Shown: positions 26,404 to 34,594 of the stretch, piece after piece
Position numbering within the stretch: position 1 is the stretch's first letter
How the letters are laid out: each line of letters opens with the position of its first letter
Origin: Micrococcales bacterium 31B
GTDB lineage: Bacteria; Actinomycetota; Actinomycetes; Actinomycetales; Dermabacteraceae
Assembly: GCA_022803075.1 (NCBI GenBank)
Contig: JAFFTF010000006.1
Span: forward strand, 124,251 to 188,250
Direction: 5' to 3'
Length of the DNA: 64,000 nt
Notes under the pieces: generated by a model
Seen by the model: only the letters and a program-made list of their open reading frames with translations
What the model was told of the DNA's origin: nothing
Databases searched by the model: none
Made by a program: the position numbers and the translations under genes

Positions 26404-26929
26404 GGCCTTGCCTCCTTGCCTTCATCCCGAGGTGCGTCACCTCGGCGAGCGGTGCCTCGGCGGGGCGAGCCGTCGGCTCGGGACGAATCCTCCAGCGCAA
26501 GCGCAGCATCGACGCCGCCGACAGGCCCAAGCGATCAGACCATTGGCGCGCTTCGCTGGCGGCCTTGGCATCGCCGAGCTCGGCGTCGACCATGAGGCGG
26601 CAGTACAGGGCGATGTCGTACGTCCAGCCGCCGGCCTTCCATTGCGCAGCTTGGGGCAAGCGCCAGATCTCGGTCCAGAGGGCGCGTTCGCGTTTGTCTA
26701 GCCGCCTCGCTCGAGTAAGCAGGTGGTCGGAGTAGTCGGTGGAGTAATCCTCGTCGTGGGTTTCCACGGCGTAGGACTCGCGTCTGACCAGCGGGAATGG
26801 CGGGGCTTTCTTGCCGACGCGGGAGTCGGGGTCAAGCATCGTCCAGGTTTGTTGGTCGACGGGTCGGTCGCGCCGTACGGCGTTGGGGTCGGGCGGGGGC
26901 CCGGAGTTCACGCGGGATCCGCCTCGCAT
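26363..26929 (-). CDS. Terminase small subunit
   Basis: A 188-residue protein with the actinophage small-terminase opening MRGGSRVNSGPPPDPNAVRRD and a helical middle (LDKRERALWTEIWRLPQA, ALYCRLMVDAELGDAK). It recognises the packaging site and recruits the large subunit, whose gene begins inside its 3' end. The region just upstream (27001-27171) has short direct repeats that could be its binding sites. Confidence 0.85.
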   Translation of the reverse strand: MRGGSRVNSGPPPDPNAVRRDRPVDQQTWTMLDPDSRVGKKAPPFPLVRRESYAVETHDEDYSTDYSDHLLTRARRLDKRERALWTEIWRLPQAAQWKAGGWTYDIALYCRLMVDAELGDAKAASEARQWSDRLGLSAASMLRLRWRIRPEPTARPAEAPLAEVTHLGMKARRQGRGRAATARNSDPR

Positions 26930-27163
26930 GTCGCACCTCGTTTTCCCTGCCTTGCGCAGGTGATCCGGCTATTGAGACTGACTATTGCGTCAGAATTTCG
27001 TTTGAACCTGACATGTGAAAATCAGTGTTTGAACCTGGGGGTTGAATGCGGTGTTTGAACCTGTCGCGGATTTTTTTCACCTCACCGGCGGGTTAGCGTT
27101 TGCGCAGGTCAGGGGCCTCCCCCACCCCCAAATCTGGCGTAAATGCAATTGTAAAACCGCAGG
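26930..27163. repeat. Candidate packaging (cos) region with two families of short direct repeats
   Basis: TTTGAACCTG occurs three times on the plus strand at 27001-27010, 27028-27037 and 27054-27063, spaced 27 and 26 nt, about 2.5 helical turns. GCAGGTCAGGGGC occurs at 27104-27116 and again at 27159-27171, the latter running into the HNH gene. The region lies between the small terminase and HNH genes, where cos sites of HNH-carrying phages lie. It has no reading frame. Confidence 0.5.
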
Positions 27164-27562
27164 TCAGGGGCTTGCGCTGGGTTGCTGATTCCAGCCCGAA
27201 GGATGCGTTCTGGCAGTGTGTCGATCGTGGCAAGGCTTGCACAGGCCGCGACCATGCTGGGGGTCATCGGGGTCAAGGCCTTGTGTAATCAGTTGGTCTC
27301 GCTCTAGTGGATAATGGTCGGCCACGGTCGAGGGCGAGGGGCACGCTGCTCGATGCGGGCACGTCGGCGCCCGGCAGGAGCAGCGGGGTTCACGTGCGAG
27401 GACCACCTCGCGAAACCGGAGGCGGTGCGCGGCACTGGCATAGGGGGAGCGTGGCCTCCGCGCGAGATCTGCTGCGCGAGTGCAGTGAACGCAGCGTGAG
27501 GTGCCGCGGTCGACGATGACGGGGCAGCCCGGCGTGGAGCAGACCTTCCTAGCCCTCGGCAC
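27164..27562 (-). CDS. HNH endonuclease
   Basis: A 132-residue protein starting at GTG 27562. It has a Zn-binding CSTPGC...CVHC pair, then CSCRAPTCPHR and an HNH core (VADHYPLERDQL, then GLCKPCHDRHTART). HNH proteins next to the terminase help cut cos in many phages with HK97-type packaging. Its location just upstream of TerS fits that role. Confidence 0.85.
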   Translation of the reverse strand: MPRARKVCSTPGCPVIVDRGTSRCVHCTRAADLARRPRSPYASAAHRLRFREVVLAREPRCSCRAPTCPHRAACPSPSTVADHYPLERDQLITQGLDPDDPQHGRGLCKPCHDRHTARTHPSGWNQQPSASP

Positions 27563-27586
27563 CTACCTCACCCCCCGGGCACGGTA

Positions 27587-27617
27587 GAGCCCCCGCAGTC
27601 AGACGCTGCGGGGGCTC
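27587..27617. terminator. Hairpin between early and packaging genes
   Basis: A perfect inverted repeat with 12-bp arms (27587-27598 and 27606-27617, GC-rich) between the small HTH gene and the HNH gene. There is no T-run on either strand, so it may be a weak terminator or an antitermination target. It marks the border of early and late genes. Confidence 0.4.
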
Positions 27618-27640
27618 GGAGTGACACACCACGGCCACGA

Positions 27641-27892
27641 TTACATATTATCTTTACGCAACGCCCTGGCCTGGTCAACTTGGTGGGGCGTTCGAGTCGA
27701 CGGCGCTCGAGGTTTCACGGCGCGCAACTGGCAGTACACCTCTGGTGTCAGGTGGAACCAGACGCATCGTCCCTCCCTGGTGCGCGCGGTATGTCGCAGG
27801 TGCGAGGCGACCGCCGTGCGCGACAGGCCCGTGAGGTAGCAGATGGCTTCGGCGTCCGCGTCGAACCCTTCGCGGGTGCGACGATACTTCAT
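27641..27892 (-). CDS. Small HTH-like protein, 83 aa
   Basis: Starts at ATG 27892 in an ATGA overlap with the upstream gene. The middle (AEAICYLTGLSRTAVASHLRHTARTREG) looks like a helix-turn-helix. The C-terminus is Pro/Arg-rich. It is the last gene of the early minus-strand run, just before the HNH and terminase genes. That is a common place for a late-gene activator in actinophages, but this role is only inferred from position. Confidence 0.6.
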   Translation of the reverse strand: MKYRRTREGFDADAEAICYLTGLSRTAVASHLRHTARTREGRCVWFHLTPEVYCQLRAVKPRAPSTRTPHQVDQARALRKDNM

Positions 27893-28380
27893 CTGCCACC
27901 CCCTGGTAGTTCGGTGCGGACGCGCATGATCTCGTCGACGCGCGCGCGGGCCCGCTCTCTGGTCTCGGGGCTGACCTGAGTGAGGCCGAGGGAGGAGCGG
28001 CCGCGCGCGAGGAGAGAGCAGAGGTCGGCCGCCATGTCGTGCAGCGTCGATGCATCCACCTCGGGCAGTGCGCTGGAAAGCCAGTTGCACAGGGCGCGCG
28101 GGTCAATGCCGCCGACGGGAAGGCCGGAGGCGAATCGCACGCGCTCCAGCGGGGGAGTCGCGCCGATGAGGTGGCCCACGTGCATGGCCCAGGCGGCGAC
28201 CGCAGCGTGCAGTTCGTCGGCCTGGTCGAGCATGACGATGGAGAGGGGCGTGCGAGGGCCTGGAGGCGTGTGCCCCGCGGGACCGCGGCGACTAGTGGGG
28301 CGGCGGGCCGCGCCCAGGAGGCCGTGCCAAATCTCGGGAAGTTCCGCCAACGCTTTGTCGATGCGCTCGGTGTCGGTCAT
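27889..28380 (-). CDS. Hypothetical phage protein, 163 aa
   Basis: A helical protein (LPEIWHGLLGAARRPTSRR, LLARGRSSLGLTQVSPETRERARARVDEI) coupled by ATGA to both neighbours. No known family or membrane span is seen. Its neighbours are the replication-like HNH protein upstream and a small HTH protein downstream, so a DNA-related early function is likely. Confidence 0.6.
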   Translation of the reverse strand: MTDTERIDKALAELPEIWHGLLGAARRPTSRRGPAGHTPPGPRTPLSIVMLDQADELHAAVAAWAMHVGHLIGATPPLERVRFASGLPVGGIDPRALCNWLSSALPEVDASTLHDMAADLCSLLARGRSSLGLTQVSPETRERARARVDEIMRVRTELPGGGR

Positions 28381-29624
28381 CGTCGCCTCCTCGGGATGGG
28401 CAAGTCGGTGGGGTCAGCGCTCGTGGTTTCGGGCATGGTGGCGGGTCGGGGCGCGCGCGCGGCGCGCCCCGACCCGTGCCGGTTCTGTCCGTCCCTACCC
28501 GACCCGGGTTGCCCGGGCAGTGCACCCTTGCTGCCTGGGCACTGCCCAGGCACTGCCTGGGCAGGCGGAAAACAGGGTGTAACTGCAGGTAGGGACGCTG
28601 CGTGTGGAGGTCTGGGTTTTCGCTTTCGTTGGCGGGGGCGATGGTCGCGAGGAGTTGGCCGCGAAATCGCCGGGGTGGCCGTGCGTGACGTGGCAGCCTC
28701 CTGGCGGCCAGGACGCGCGGTGGCCGTGCTCACGGGATCCACGTGAGCAGGGCTCGCCGCGCGACCCGCCGTGGAGGTTGCCATGGCATCGCTCCCACGG
28801 GCGTCAGCGTGATCGGTGCTGACCGGGGTGCCCACATCGCCTTGCGTCCCGCGGGCGCCGACGACGCTATCGTCGGCCGGGGTCGTCTCACAGGCAATCG
28901 GTGCCATGTGCGCGCTAGCTGGCTGCCAGCGCGCCTCGTTCTTCTCGTAGGACTCGGGAAGGTCGATGCCATGCTTGGCAAGGAATGCCAGCGTGGATCG
29001 ACGGTAGTACGGCCGCGCAGGAGGGCGCAGCAGTAGCGCCATGCGCTCCTGGTGGGGCCGCGCGCCCAGGCTGGAGTTGCAGGAGATGCAACACACGACC
29101 AGCTGGTCGGGCCTTGTGGGTTCGAGCGCCCCGTCCGGCAGCAGGTGATCGTAGGTGGCTTGCTTGCCAGAGCCAGTGTTGCCCCACGACACCACCTTGC
29201 CGCAGTAGCGGCATGCGTCGCCGTCGCGGCGCTTGACCTCACCGGTCAGGCGCGGGTTGGACTTGTCGCGGCCGCGGCGGCGCTCGGTCTCCACCTCCAG
29301 CCTCGTCTTGACGTGGAAGAATCCGTCCTCGTCATCCATGAGGTGGTATTGCCGCCAGCCATCGACGATCGTGCCTGCGCGCAGGAGCCCGCAACGGGTC
29401 ATGGCCGCGAGCGCGCGCTCGTAGCGCGGCCGCGGGATTCGTGCGCGGAGTTCGGATTCGTCGATGATCATGTCCGTGAGGTGGAGTGCGGAGTAGCTGT
29501 AGAGCGCCATCGCGTAGCCCAGGCACTCGTATGGCAGGCCCTCATCCCCATCTTCTGCCACGCTTTGCAGTCGCGCAATTACTGGGTGTGAGTGTGCTTT
29601 GTCGCTGAGTTTCGCCCAGGCCAT
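28377..29624 (-). CDS. Replisome-organizer-like winged helix protein with HNH domain
   Basis: Starts at ATG 29624 (MAWAKLSDKAHSHPVIARL), 6 nt after GGAG, 415 residues. Residues 1-125 have a winged-helix look as in phage replication initiators (LGYAMALYSYSALHLTDMI, LRARIPRPRYERALAAMTRCGLLRAG). An HNH module follows at about 140-210 (CRYCGK, TYDHLLPDG, VVCCISCNSSLGAR). The C-terminal 180 residues are disordered and rich in Ala, Thr, Pro and Arg. The 3' part of the gene contains the 10-bp palindromic repeat cluster at 28511-28566, which could be the phage origin. Confidence 0.7.
   Translation of the reverse strand: MAWAKLSDKAHSHPVIARLQSVAEDGDEGLPYECLGYAMALYSYSALHLTDMIIDESELRARIPRPRYERALAAMTRCGLLRAGTIVDGWRQYHLMDDEDGFFHVKTRLEVETERRRGRDKSNPRLTGEVKRRDGDACRYCGKVVSWGNTGSGKQATYDHLLPDGALEPTRPDQLVVCCISCNSSLGARPHQERMALLLRPPARPYYRRSTLAFLAKHGIDLPESYEKNEARWQPASAHMAPIACETTPADDSVVGARGTQGDVGTPVSTDHADARGSDAMATSTAGRAASPAHVDPVSTATARPGRQEAATSRTATPAISRPTPRDHRPRQRKRKPRPPHAASLPAVTPCFPPAQAVPGQCPGSKGALPGQPGSGRDGQNRHGSGRAARAPRPATMPETTSADPTDLPIPRRRR
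28511..28566. repeat. Cluster of inverted and direct 10-mers, candidate phage replication origin
   Basis: TGCCTGGGCA (28532-28541), its inverse TGCCCAGGCA (28543-28552) and TGCCTGGGCA again (28554-28563) are separated by single C bases. The related GCCCGGGCAG lies at 28511-28520. They lie within the disordered-tail coding part of the replication-like gene, as in lambda O and similar initiators. Confidence 0.5.
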
Positions 29625-29687
29625 GATCATCTCCTGGAAGGTCGGGGAGGCGTGCGGGAGGCGCCCGCGAGCGCGGGCGAGCGAGAG

Positions 29688-29951
29688 TCATGTGCCAGGC
29701 TCCTCCTCGTGGGGCTCGTAGAGCTCTTCGAGCGATTCGTAGATCATGGTGTCGAGGATGCGGTGCAGGGTGCCGAACTCGAGCGGGTTGCCGACGCATG
29801 CTTTCGCGACTCCGTTGCTGCCGGCGTCACCGCCGAACTGGTCGTACGCGACTGCGTACACGGCGGAGCGCACGACTACCGGGGCGCCCAGTATTTCGCC
29901 GAGCGCGGCCTCGATGGCGGCGCGTACGGGATCGCTGCTCGGGTCGGTCAT
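29688..29951 (-). CDS. Hypothetical early phage protein, 87 aa
   Basis: A small acidic protein (MTDPSSDPVRAAIEAALGEIL, end YEPHEEEPGT) with no known family. It starts in an ATGA overlap with the gene upstream and is the last of three coupled small genes before the replication-like gene. Confidence 0.6.
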   Translation of the reverse strand: MTDPSSDPVRAAIEAALGEILGAPVVVRSAVYAVAYDQFGGDAGSNGVAKACVGNPLEFGTLHRILDTMIYESLEELYEPHEEEPGT

Positions 29952-30211
29952 GACGTCGAGGAGGGCGGGATCGGTAGGTGACGCTCGACGTCTTCGAGGA
30001 GAGTGGCTGCGGTCTCGATGGCGATCCGCGCTGCGAGCAGGAATTCACTGGTGCCCTCGTAGGTCTCGATGGCGTCGAACGCGCCGGGCATCCTCAGATA
30101 AACGCCCACGCCACCCGCCAGGAGGTTCAGGTTCTGCACGGCGGCGTCGACCTCCTCGAGGACCTTCATAAAGGCGGCGGTGATCTCGCTGAGTTGGGGC
30201 GGCGTACTCAT
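29948..30211 (-). CDS. Hypothetical early phage protein, 87 aa
   Basis: A helical acidic protein (MSTPPQLSEITAAFMKVLEEVDAAVQN...). It is coupled by ATGA to both the 168-aa gene upstream and the 87-aa gene downstream, which suggests a joint complex. No family recognised. Confidence 0.6.
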   Translation of the reverse strand: MSTPPQLSEITAAFMKVLEEVDAAVQNLNLLAGGVGVYLRMPGAFDAIETYEGTSEFLLAARIAIETAATLLEDVERHLPIPPSSTS

Positions 30212-30714
30212 GCGCGCTTGGCCTCGAAGTCATCGACGTCCTGCTGCATCGCTCGGAAGAAGGCGGGCACATGTAGGACTATTGCGAGGGTTGCGACGCA
30301 CGGGTCGGGTTCCGCGCGCGCCACGTCGATTGCGCCCTGGTCGTGGGTCTCGGTCACTGCCTGATGAAGGATGTCCGCTGAAGGCGTGCCCGCTACGGCG
30401 GCGACGAAGTTTCCGAATGCGACGAGCGAGTCTGACCCATCCACTACTGACAGGTTAGATTCACCCCCAGTGGTCAATGACGCGACCAGCGCTTGGTGCA
30501 TGAAATTGACTACTCGAGCCACCTCCAGTTCAGCCGCGCAGAACAATTGCCACACGTCGGGGGGTAACTGCTTTTCGAGGCGGGCCCGCAGCGCGGCGCC
30601 CTCCTGGTGCATGGTGGCGTTCTTGAGCACGTCAAGGGAGTGTTCAAGGACTTTATGGGCGACTTGGCCCGTGTTGATCAGCGAGTCTCGATTTGTGAGT
30701 GTTTCGAAGTGCAT
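30208..30714 (-). CDS. Hypothetical early phage protein, 168 aa
   Basis: A soluble helical protein (MHFETLTNRDSLINTGQVAHKVLEHSLDVL, QLFCAAELEVARVVNFMHQALVASL). It follows the 255-aa gene by 13 nt and overlaps the next by ATGA. No recognisable catalytic motif. Confidence 0.6.
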   Translation of the reverse strand: MHFETLTNRDSLINTGQVAHKVLEHSLDVLKNATMHQEGAALRARLEKQLPPDVWQLFCAAELEVARVVNFMHQALVASLTTGGESNLSVVDGSDSLVAFGNFVAAVAGTPSADILHQAVTETHDQGAIDVARAEPDPCVATLAIVLHVPAFFRAMQQDVDDFEAKRA

Positions 30715-30727
30715 TACGGGGGGTTCC

Positions 30728-31495
30728 TTACATGTTGAGCAGTTTTGGCTGATGGCGACCAGCGGCGTTTCGGCTGGTCGACTCGTCCCGGGCGACGTCT
30801 TGGACGATGTCGCCCCAGCGGGGCCCTGGTGGGGTGATCAGGGCGATGCTGGCGAGGACGTCGGCGGGGTTGTCCCGCCCGACCTCGAGGATGGATGTGA
30901 GGCTGTCGGCGGCGATGAGGATCGCGCGGTCGCGACCGGGGAGGCCCCGCAGCGGCACGATCCGCACCTGGAGGGCGATGCGCTTAGCCGCGGCGAGGAC
31001 GGGCACCAGGCCGGCGAGTGCGAAGACGGTGGTCTCGGCCGAGACCGGCTCGGTACGCACCAGGGCGCCGATCATGCCGGCGACGTCGTGGAGGGCATCG
31101 GAGGCGGGGGCGAGCGGCACTTCCAGGAATGACGCGGCAGGCTGGTCGGGGTGTGTGATTCCGCGCACGCTGAGGCGCGTGGGCGCCGCGTGCAGCCAGA
31201 GGTCTCGCGTGGCGTCGTGGCGTAGCGCTCCTATGACGAGGGCCAGGTGCTCGCGGTCGAGGACCAGGCTAGTAAGGCTCGGCCCTGACTGGTAGGTCGA
31301 GGTCACGGCGATGCGAGTCCAGGCGGTGCAGCCTTCGAAACTACGGGAGGCGTAGAGGGTGATGGCGTCGTCGGCGACGTCCACACGCACTGCGCTCTGG
31401 TTGGTCTCACGCTCCCGAGCAATGAGCGGCGCAATCGCGATGAATGCGCGCACGAGGCTCGCGCGCGCGACGATCACTTCGGTGGATTCACTCAT
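30728..31495 (-). CDS. Hypothetical protein, possibly sliding-clamp-like
   Basis: Starts at ATG 31495, overlapping the ParB-like gene by 8 nt, 255 residues. The alternation of helices and strands (VRVDVADDAITLYASRSFEG, LVLDREHLALVIGAL, RAILIAADSLTSILEVGRDNP) recalls DNA polymerase III beta-clamp domains, and the neighbours are DNA-handling genes. The likeness is weak and a database or structure search would decide. No nuclease or ATPase motif is seen. Confidence 0.5.
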   Translation of the reverse strand: MSESTEVIVARASLVRAFIAIAPLIARERETNQSAVRVDVADDAITLYASRSFEGCTAWTRIAVTSTYQSGPSLTSLVLDREHLALVIGALRHDATRDLWLHAAPTRLSVRGITHPDQPAASFLEVPLAPASDALHDVAGMIGALVRTEPVSAETTVFALAGLVPVLAAAKRIALQVRIVPLRGLPGRDRAILIAADSLTSILEVGRDNPADVLASIALITPPGPRWGDIVQDVARDESTSRNAAGRHQPKLLNM

Positions 31496-32918
31496 AGGCT
31501 CGGCCGAGGGTTTCGGTGAGGAGGGCGCGCATCGCGTCTCCGGGTTCCCAGCCCATGCTGATCGCGGCGCGGACATACTCGGCCGACCATGCGTGGCGGC
31601 GCAGTCGCAGTCCGAGGGCCTCCTCGTAGAGCGCGTCGTCGAGCACCTGGTCGAGCGCCGCGAGTTGCAGCACGCTCAGGTGCTCGAGGCGCTCTTTGGC
31701 TTCGGCGAGGACGCCGGTGCCGAGGATGCGAATCAGCAGGCCCGCGCGAGGGGTGGTGGAGTTCCGCGCGAGGGAGCGCAGGAGTGCGGCGCGGAGGCGA
31801 TCGCCAACGTCACCGTCGGTGGCATTTTCAATCCACCGCACGAACGCGGCCGTGCGGCGCAGCGTCTCCTCGCTGAGGATCCGGTCGACCTCGGCGCCGC
31901 GGTCGACGACGGGCGTGGCCGGGTCGGCCTCTGCCTCCGGCTGGGACGCCCCGCGTGGCGCGCTGACTGCTTGGCCGCCACGGGCCGTGGGCCGCTCGGG
32001 GGCTTCGAGGGCGGGATGCACGCGGTAGTTCAGGCACCAAAACGTGAACGGTGCGTGGGGCCGGTCAGGGTTCAGCCGAACAGCATGGTGCGGGCATTCG
32101 GCGTGAAGGTGGGCGAGGGCCTCCTCGAACTCGGCCGCGGCGTCGTCGTTGCGGTGCTCGTACACGTCGGATTCGCGCAGCGCGGCCGGGAGGTCTAATC
32201 GAATCGAGTACAAACTCTTCAGTTCCAGCCGCGGCGTCGAGAACTGCGTCGAGTCGTCGATGATCTCGGCGGTGGGGTGCTCGGTGCGGGCCTGGGCGCG
32301 CAGGGCCTTCAGGCGTTTTTCGCGGTCGAGGGTGGCGCGCGCGTAGGCGACCTCGCGGTCGAAGCGGTCGGTGCCGATCGCGCCAGCGACAGACGCGTGC
32401 AGTTCTGGGTGGCGGTCGAAGCGTGAGAGTTCGATGAGGTCGTCGGTGGAGATCTGCTTGTGGTCCAGCGCTGCGGTTTCCTCTGGGGTGGCGCTGCGGA
32501 CCAGGCCGAGGTGCGCGCGCACGGAGCGTTGGGAGATGCCGAGGCGCTTCGCGACGTCGTTTGGGGTGAGGCCAAGGTCGAGCATGGTTTGGTAGCCGCG
32601 GGCGACTTCGAGGGTGGAGAGCGCGTCGCGCTGCGCGTTCTCGGTGATCATGAGGGCGATCTGGTCGGCGTCGCCGAGGCGGGTCTCGCGGATCACCGCG
32701 GTGATCGTGGGCCACTTGAGGTGGCGGGCGGCGGCGACGCGGCGATGGCCGGCGAGGATCTCGTAGCGTCCGTCAGTGGTGCCGGGTTGGACCATGATCG
32801 GTACTTGCAGGCCGGACGCACGCAGGGAGTGCGCAAGTTCGCCGAGGTGACCGAGTGTGCTTCGAGGGTTGCGGGGGTTCTCGTCGACCTGGTCGAGAGG
32901 GATGTCGTCGGTAATCAC
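31488..32918 (-). CDS. ParB/Spo0J-like protein
   Basis: A 476-residue protein. The N-terminal ParB/Srx-type domain shows PLDQVDENPRNPR, SLRASGLQVPIMVQP and the EILAGHRRVAAARHL box, with TENAQRDALSTLEVARGY after it. An HTH follows (LTPNDVAKRLGISQRSVRAHL). The remaining 280 residues are unusual for plasmid ParB and unrecognised. No ParA is in the prophage, so it is more likely a DNA-binding/CTP-switch regulator or nuclease than a partition protein. Confidence 0.8.
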   Translation of the reverse strand: MITDDIPLDQVDENPRNPRSTLGHLGELAHSLRASGLQVPIMVQPGTTDGRYEILAGHRRVAAARHLKWPTITAVIRETRLGDADQIALMITENAQRDALSTLEVARGYQTMLDLGLTPNDVAKRLGISQRSVRAHLGLVRSATPEETAALDHKQISTDDLIELSRFDRHPELHASVAGAIGTDRFDREVAYARATLDREKRLKALRAQARTEHPTAEIIDDSTQFSTPRLELKSLYSIRLDLPAALRESDVYEHRNDDAAAEFEEALAHLHAECPHHAVRLNPDRPHAPFTFWCLNYRVHPALEAPERPTARGGQAVSAPRGASQPEAEADPATPVVDRGAEVDRILSEETLRRTAAFVRWIENATDGDVGDRLRAALLRSLARNSTTPRAGLLIRILGTGVLAEAKERLEHLSVLQLAALDQVLDDALYEEALGLRLRRHAWSAEYVRAAISMGWEPGDAMRALLTETLGRAYE

Positions 32919-33403
32919 CGCTGGTCCTTTCGGCGGCTTCGGGATTCGCAGGTGAGGGCATGATCTCGAAAGAGGTGGTGCGGGCCGGAGCGTAGATGCT
33001 CAGGTACGACACGCAGCGCGAGGTGCATCTGCGACGCAGATTCGATCTCCCACTGGCCCTCGGGGTGGCGCCACACGTCGACGGCGACGCTCTGGTGCTT
33101 CTTTGATTCGCCGACGATCACGGGACGGCCACACGATTGGCAGATGGTGCGACCCACTTGGTGGATGGTGGCGTCTAGGTCCCGCCACAGCAGTTTGACG
33201 ACCCGGCCCCAAATGTTGGGCCCGGGTTCGGTGAGGATCCGCGCCTGGAGGGCAACCTCGAGGCGATGCTCGGCGTAGTCGCCTTTGGCATGGTTGTACT
33301 CGAGGCGCCAGGGCATGGTGCCGATGCTGCGCGCCGCGGCGTGGAGTAGCTGCACCTGCAGGTCCGGGGAGTGCACGGTGAAGGTCAGCTGCCGGTCATC
33401 CAT
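32915..33403 (-). CDS. Zinc-binding-like early protein, paralog A
   Basis: A 162-residue protein with MPWRLEYNHAKGDYAEHRLE, ICQSCGRPVIVGE, VAVDVWRHPEGQWE and DHALTCESR. The same ordered motifs occur in the next gene upstream (33385-33831), so the two are tandem paralogs. The CxxC plus a late Cys suggest a structural zinc site. It overlaps that gene by 19 nt and ParB by ATGA. Function unknown. Confidence 0.6.
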   Translation of the reverse strand: MDDRQLTFTVHSPDLQVQLLHAAARSIGTMPWRLEYNHAKGDYAEHRLEVALQARILTEPGPNIWGRVVKLLWRDLDATIHQVGRTICQSCGRPVIVGESKKHQSVAVDVWRHPEGQWEIESASQMHLALRVVPEHLRSGPHHLFRDHALTCESRSRRKDQR

Positions 33404-33831
33404 GACCGCGTCCAGATGGCTTCACAGGTCAGAATGTGCTCGCGGTACAGGCCGCGTGCGTGCGCGCCGCGGCGTCGATAAACCACCTCGTCGCGACCGG
33501 GTTGGCGTCGCCACTGCCCGCTCGGGTGAGGCCAGATGTCTACGATGATGGGATCAACGCTGCCATGTCGTCGACCGCGGCGCACGGGCCGAGTGCAGTC
33601 GGCGCAGACATCTCGATCAGGGTGCATCGCATCGAAGGCCGCATGCTGATAGAGCACCTCGACGGCGCGAGTCCACGCAGACTCTCCCGGATCCGGCACG
33701 CCCGCGACCTCGGTAATGATGCGACGGTGCAGGGCATGGTCCGCGTGGCCATCCTCTAACTGCCATGGCAAGATGCCGCCCGTGACGGCAATGAGCGTCG
33801 CGGACATCGCGAAGTCGTCGGACGTACGCAC
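33385..33831 (-). CDS. Zinc-binding-like early protein, paralog B
   Basis: Starts at GTG 33831 after AAGGAG with 6-nt spacing, 148 residues. Shares with paralog A the pattern LPWQLEDGHADHALHRRI, VCADCTRPVRRG, IIVDIWPHPSGQW and EHILTCE. Between the motifs the sequences differ, so the duplication is not recent. It begins the run of tightly overlapped early genes. Confidence 0.6.
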   Translation of the reverse strand: MRTSDDFAMSATLIAVTGGILPWQLEDGHADHALHRRIITEVAGVPDPGESAWTRAVEVLYQHAAFDAMHPDRDVCADCTRPVRRGRRHGSVDPIIVDIWPHPSGQWRRQPGRDEVVYRRRGAHARGLYREHILTCEAIWTRSWMTGS

Positions 33832-33960
33832 GTGCGCTCCTTTCGGGGAGGGTGGGCGCCGCCGAACTGTGTAAGGGGCGGCGCGGCGGCGCCCGGCCTC
33901 GACCACCGCCGCGAAGAGTTCACAATCAATGGTGGCGGTCGAGGGGTTATTGGGGGCCCA

Positions 33961-34203
33961 TCAGGTGGTGAGCCCGTCGGAGGTGTGGACGGTGTCGAGC
34001 ACCCTACGCAGCTCGTCGACATCATCCACGGTGAGGTCATGACTGCACCGATGCAGTCGTAGTCGGACACGGATACGGTCACGGGGGGCGTAGCAGGTGC
34101 GCACCGAGGCACCGTCCTCCACCTCGAGGCGGGTAAACGGCGCAGCGCACGGTGCATGAATGTCGACGAGCGCCTGCACCTGAATGCCCCGCGTGAGTCT
34201 CAC
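33961..34203 (-). CDS. Hypothetical early protein, 80 aa
   Basis: Starts at GTG 34203 in a GTGA overlap with the upstream gene (MRLTRGIQVQALVDIHAPC...). It carries three Cys, and the C-terminal DDVDELRRVLDTVH looks helical. Unrecognised. A gap of 129 nt follows before the next gene. Confidence 0.55.
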   Translation of the reverse strand: MRLTRGIQVQALVDIHAPCAAPFTRLEVEDGASVRTCYAPRDRIRVRLRLHRCSHDLTVDDVDELRRVLDTVHTSDGLTT

Positions 34204-34502
34204 GGCGCCACCCCCTGCGACTCGGGAGGTGGCGGGGCGGCGTCCACGATCTCCTGAAGCCGCGCCATCACCACGAGCGTGTACTCCAGCGGGAACGTGC
34301 ACCGGCCCCGCGGCATCCGCACTTCGACGGTCGCGCCGGTCGTCACGACCGTCGAGTGGCGCGGTGGCCACCCCGCGTGCGCGTCGACGTCGACGCTGCA
34401 CCAGTGCCGAGATCGAGCCGCGTGCGGGTGCGGAGCAGGCTCGGCGAACGGCACGTCGGCGGCCGTGAGGAACGGTGGCCACAAGATCCGCGGATCAGCC
34501 AC
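34200..34502 (-). CDS. Hypothetical early protein, 100 aa
   Basis: Starts at GTG 34502, with the GGGGGTGG of the adjacent 73-bp repeat as its ribosome binding site. Beta-rich middle (STVVTTGATVEVRMPRGRCTFPLEYTLVVMARLQEI) and a Pro-rich end. It is the first gene of the leftward early run, so the promoter for that run should lie in or near repeat 34506-34578. Confidence 0.55.
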   Translation of the reverse strand: MADPRILWPPFLTAADVPFAEPAPHPHAARSRHWCSVDVDAHAGWPPRHSTVVTTGATVEVRMPRGRCTFPLEYTLVVMARLQEIVDAAPPPPESQGVAP

Positions 34503-34505
34503 GGC

Positions 34506-34578
34506 GACCACCCCCAACCCTGACGAGGGCCTGTGTAGGGTGGCAAGTGAATACAGAAACCACCCCACACAGGGGTCT
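34506..34578. repeat. 73-bp leader repeat, copy 1
   Basis: By eye about 67 of 73 bases match copy 2 (35175-35247). Nearly all differences lie in a loop between the arms CCTGTGTAGGGTGG and CCACCCCACACAGG, a 14-bp inverted repeat with one mismatch. It lies between the divergent starts of 34200-34502 (-) and 34595-35110 (+). Confidence 0.8.
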
Positions 34579-34594
34579 TGCACGCGGAGCCGAC

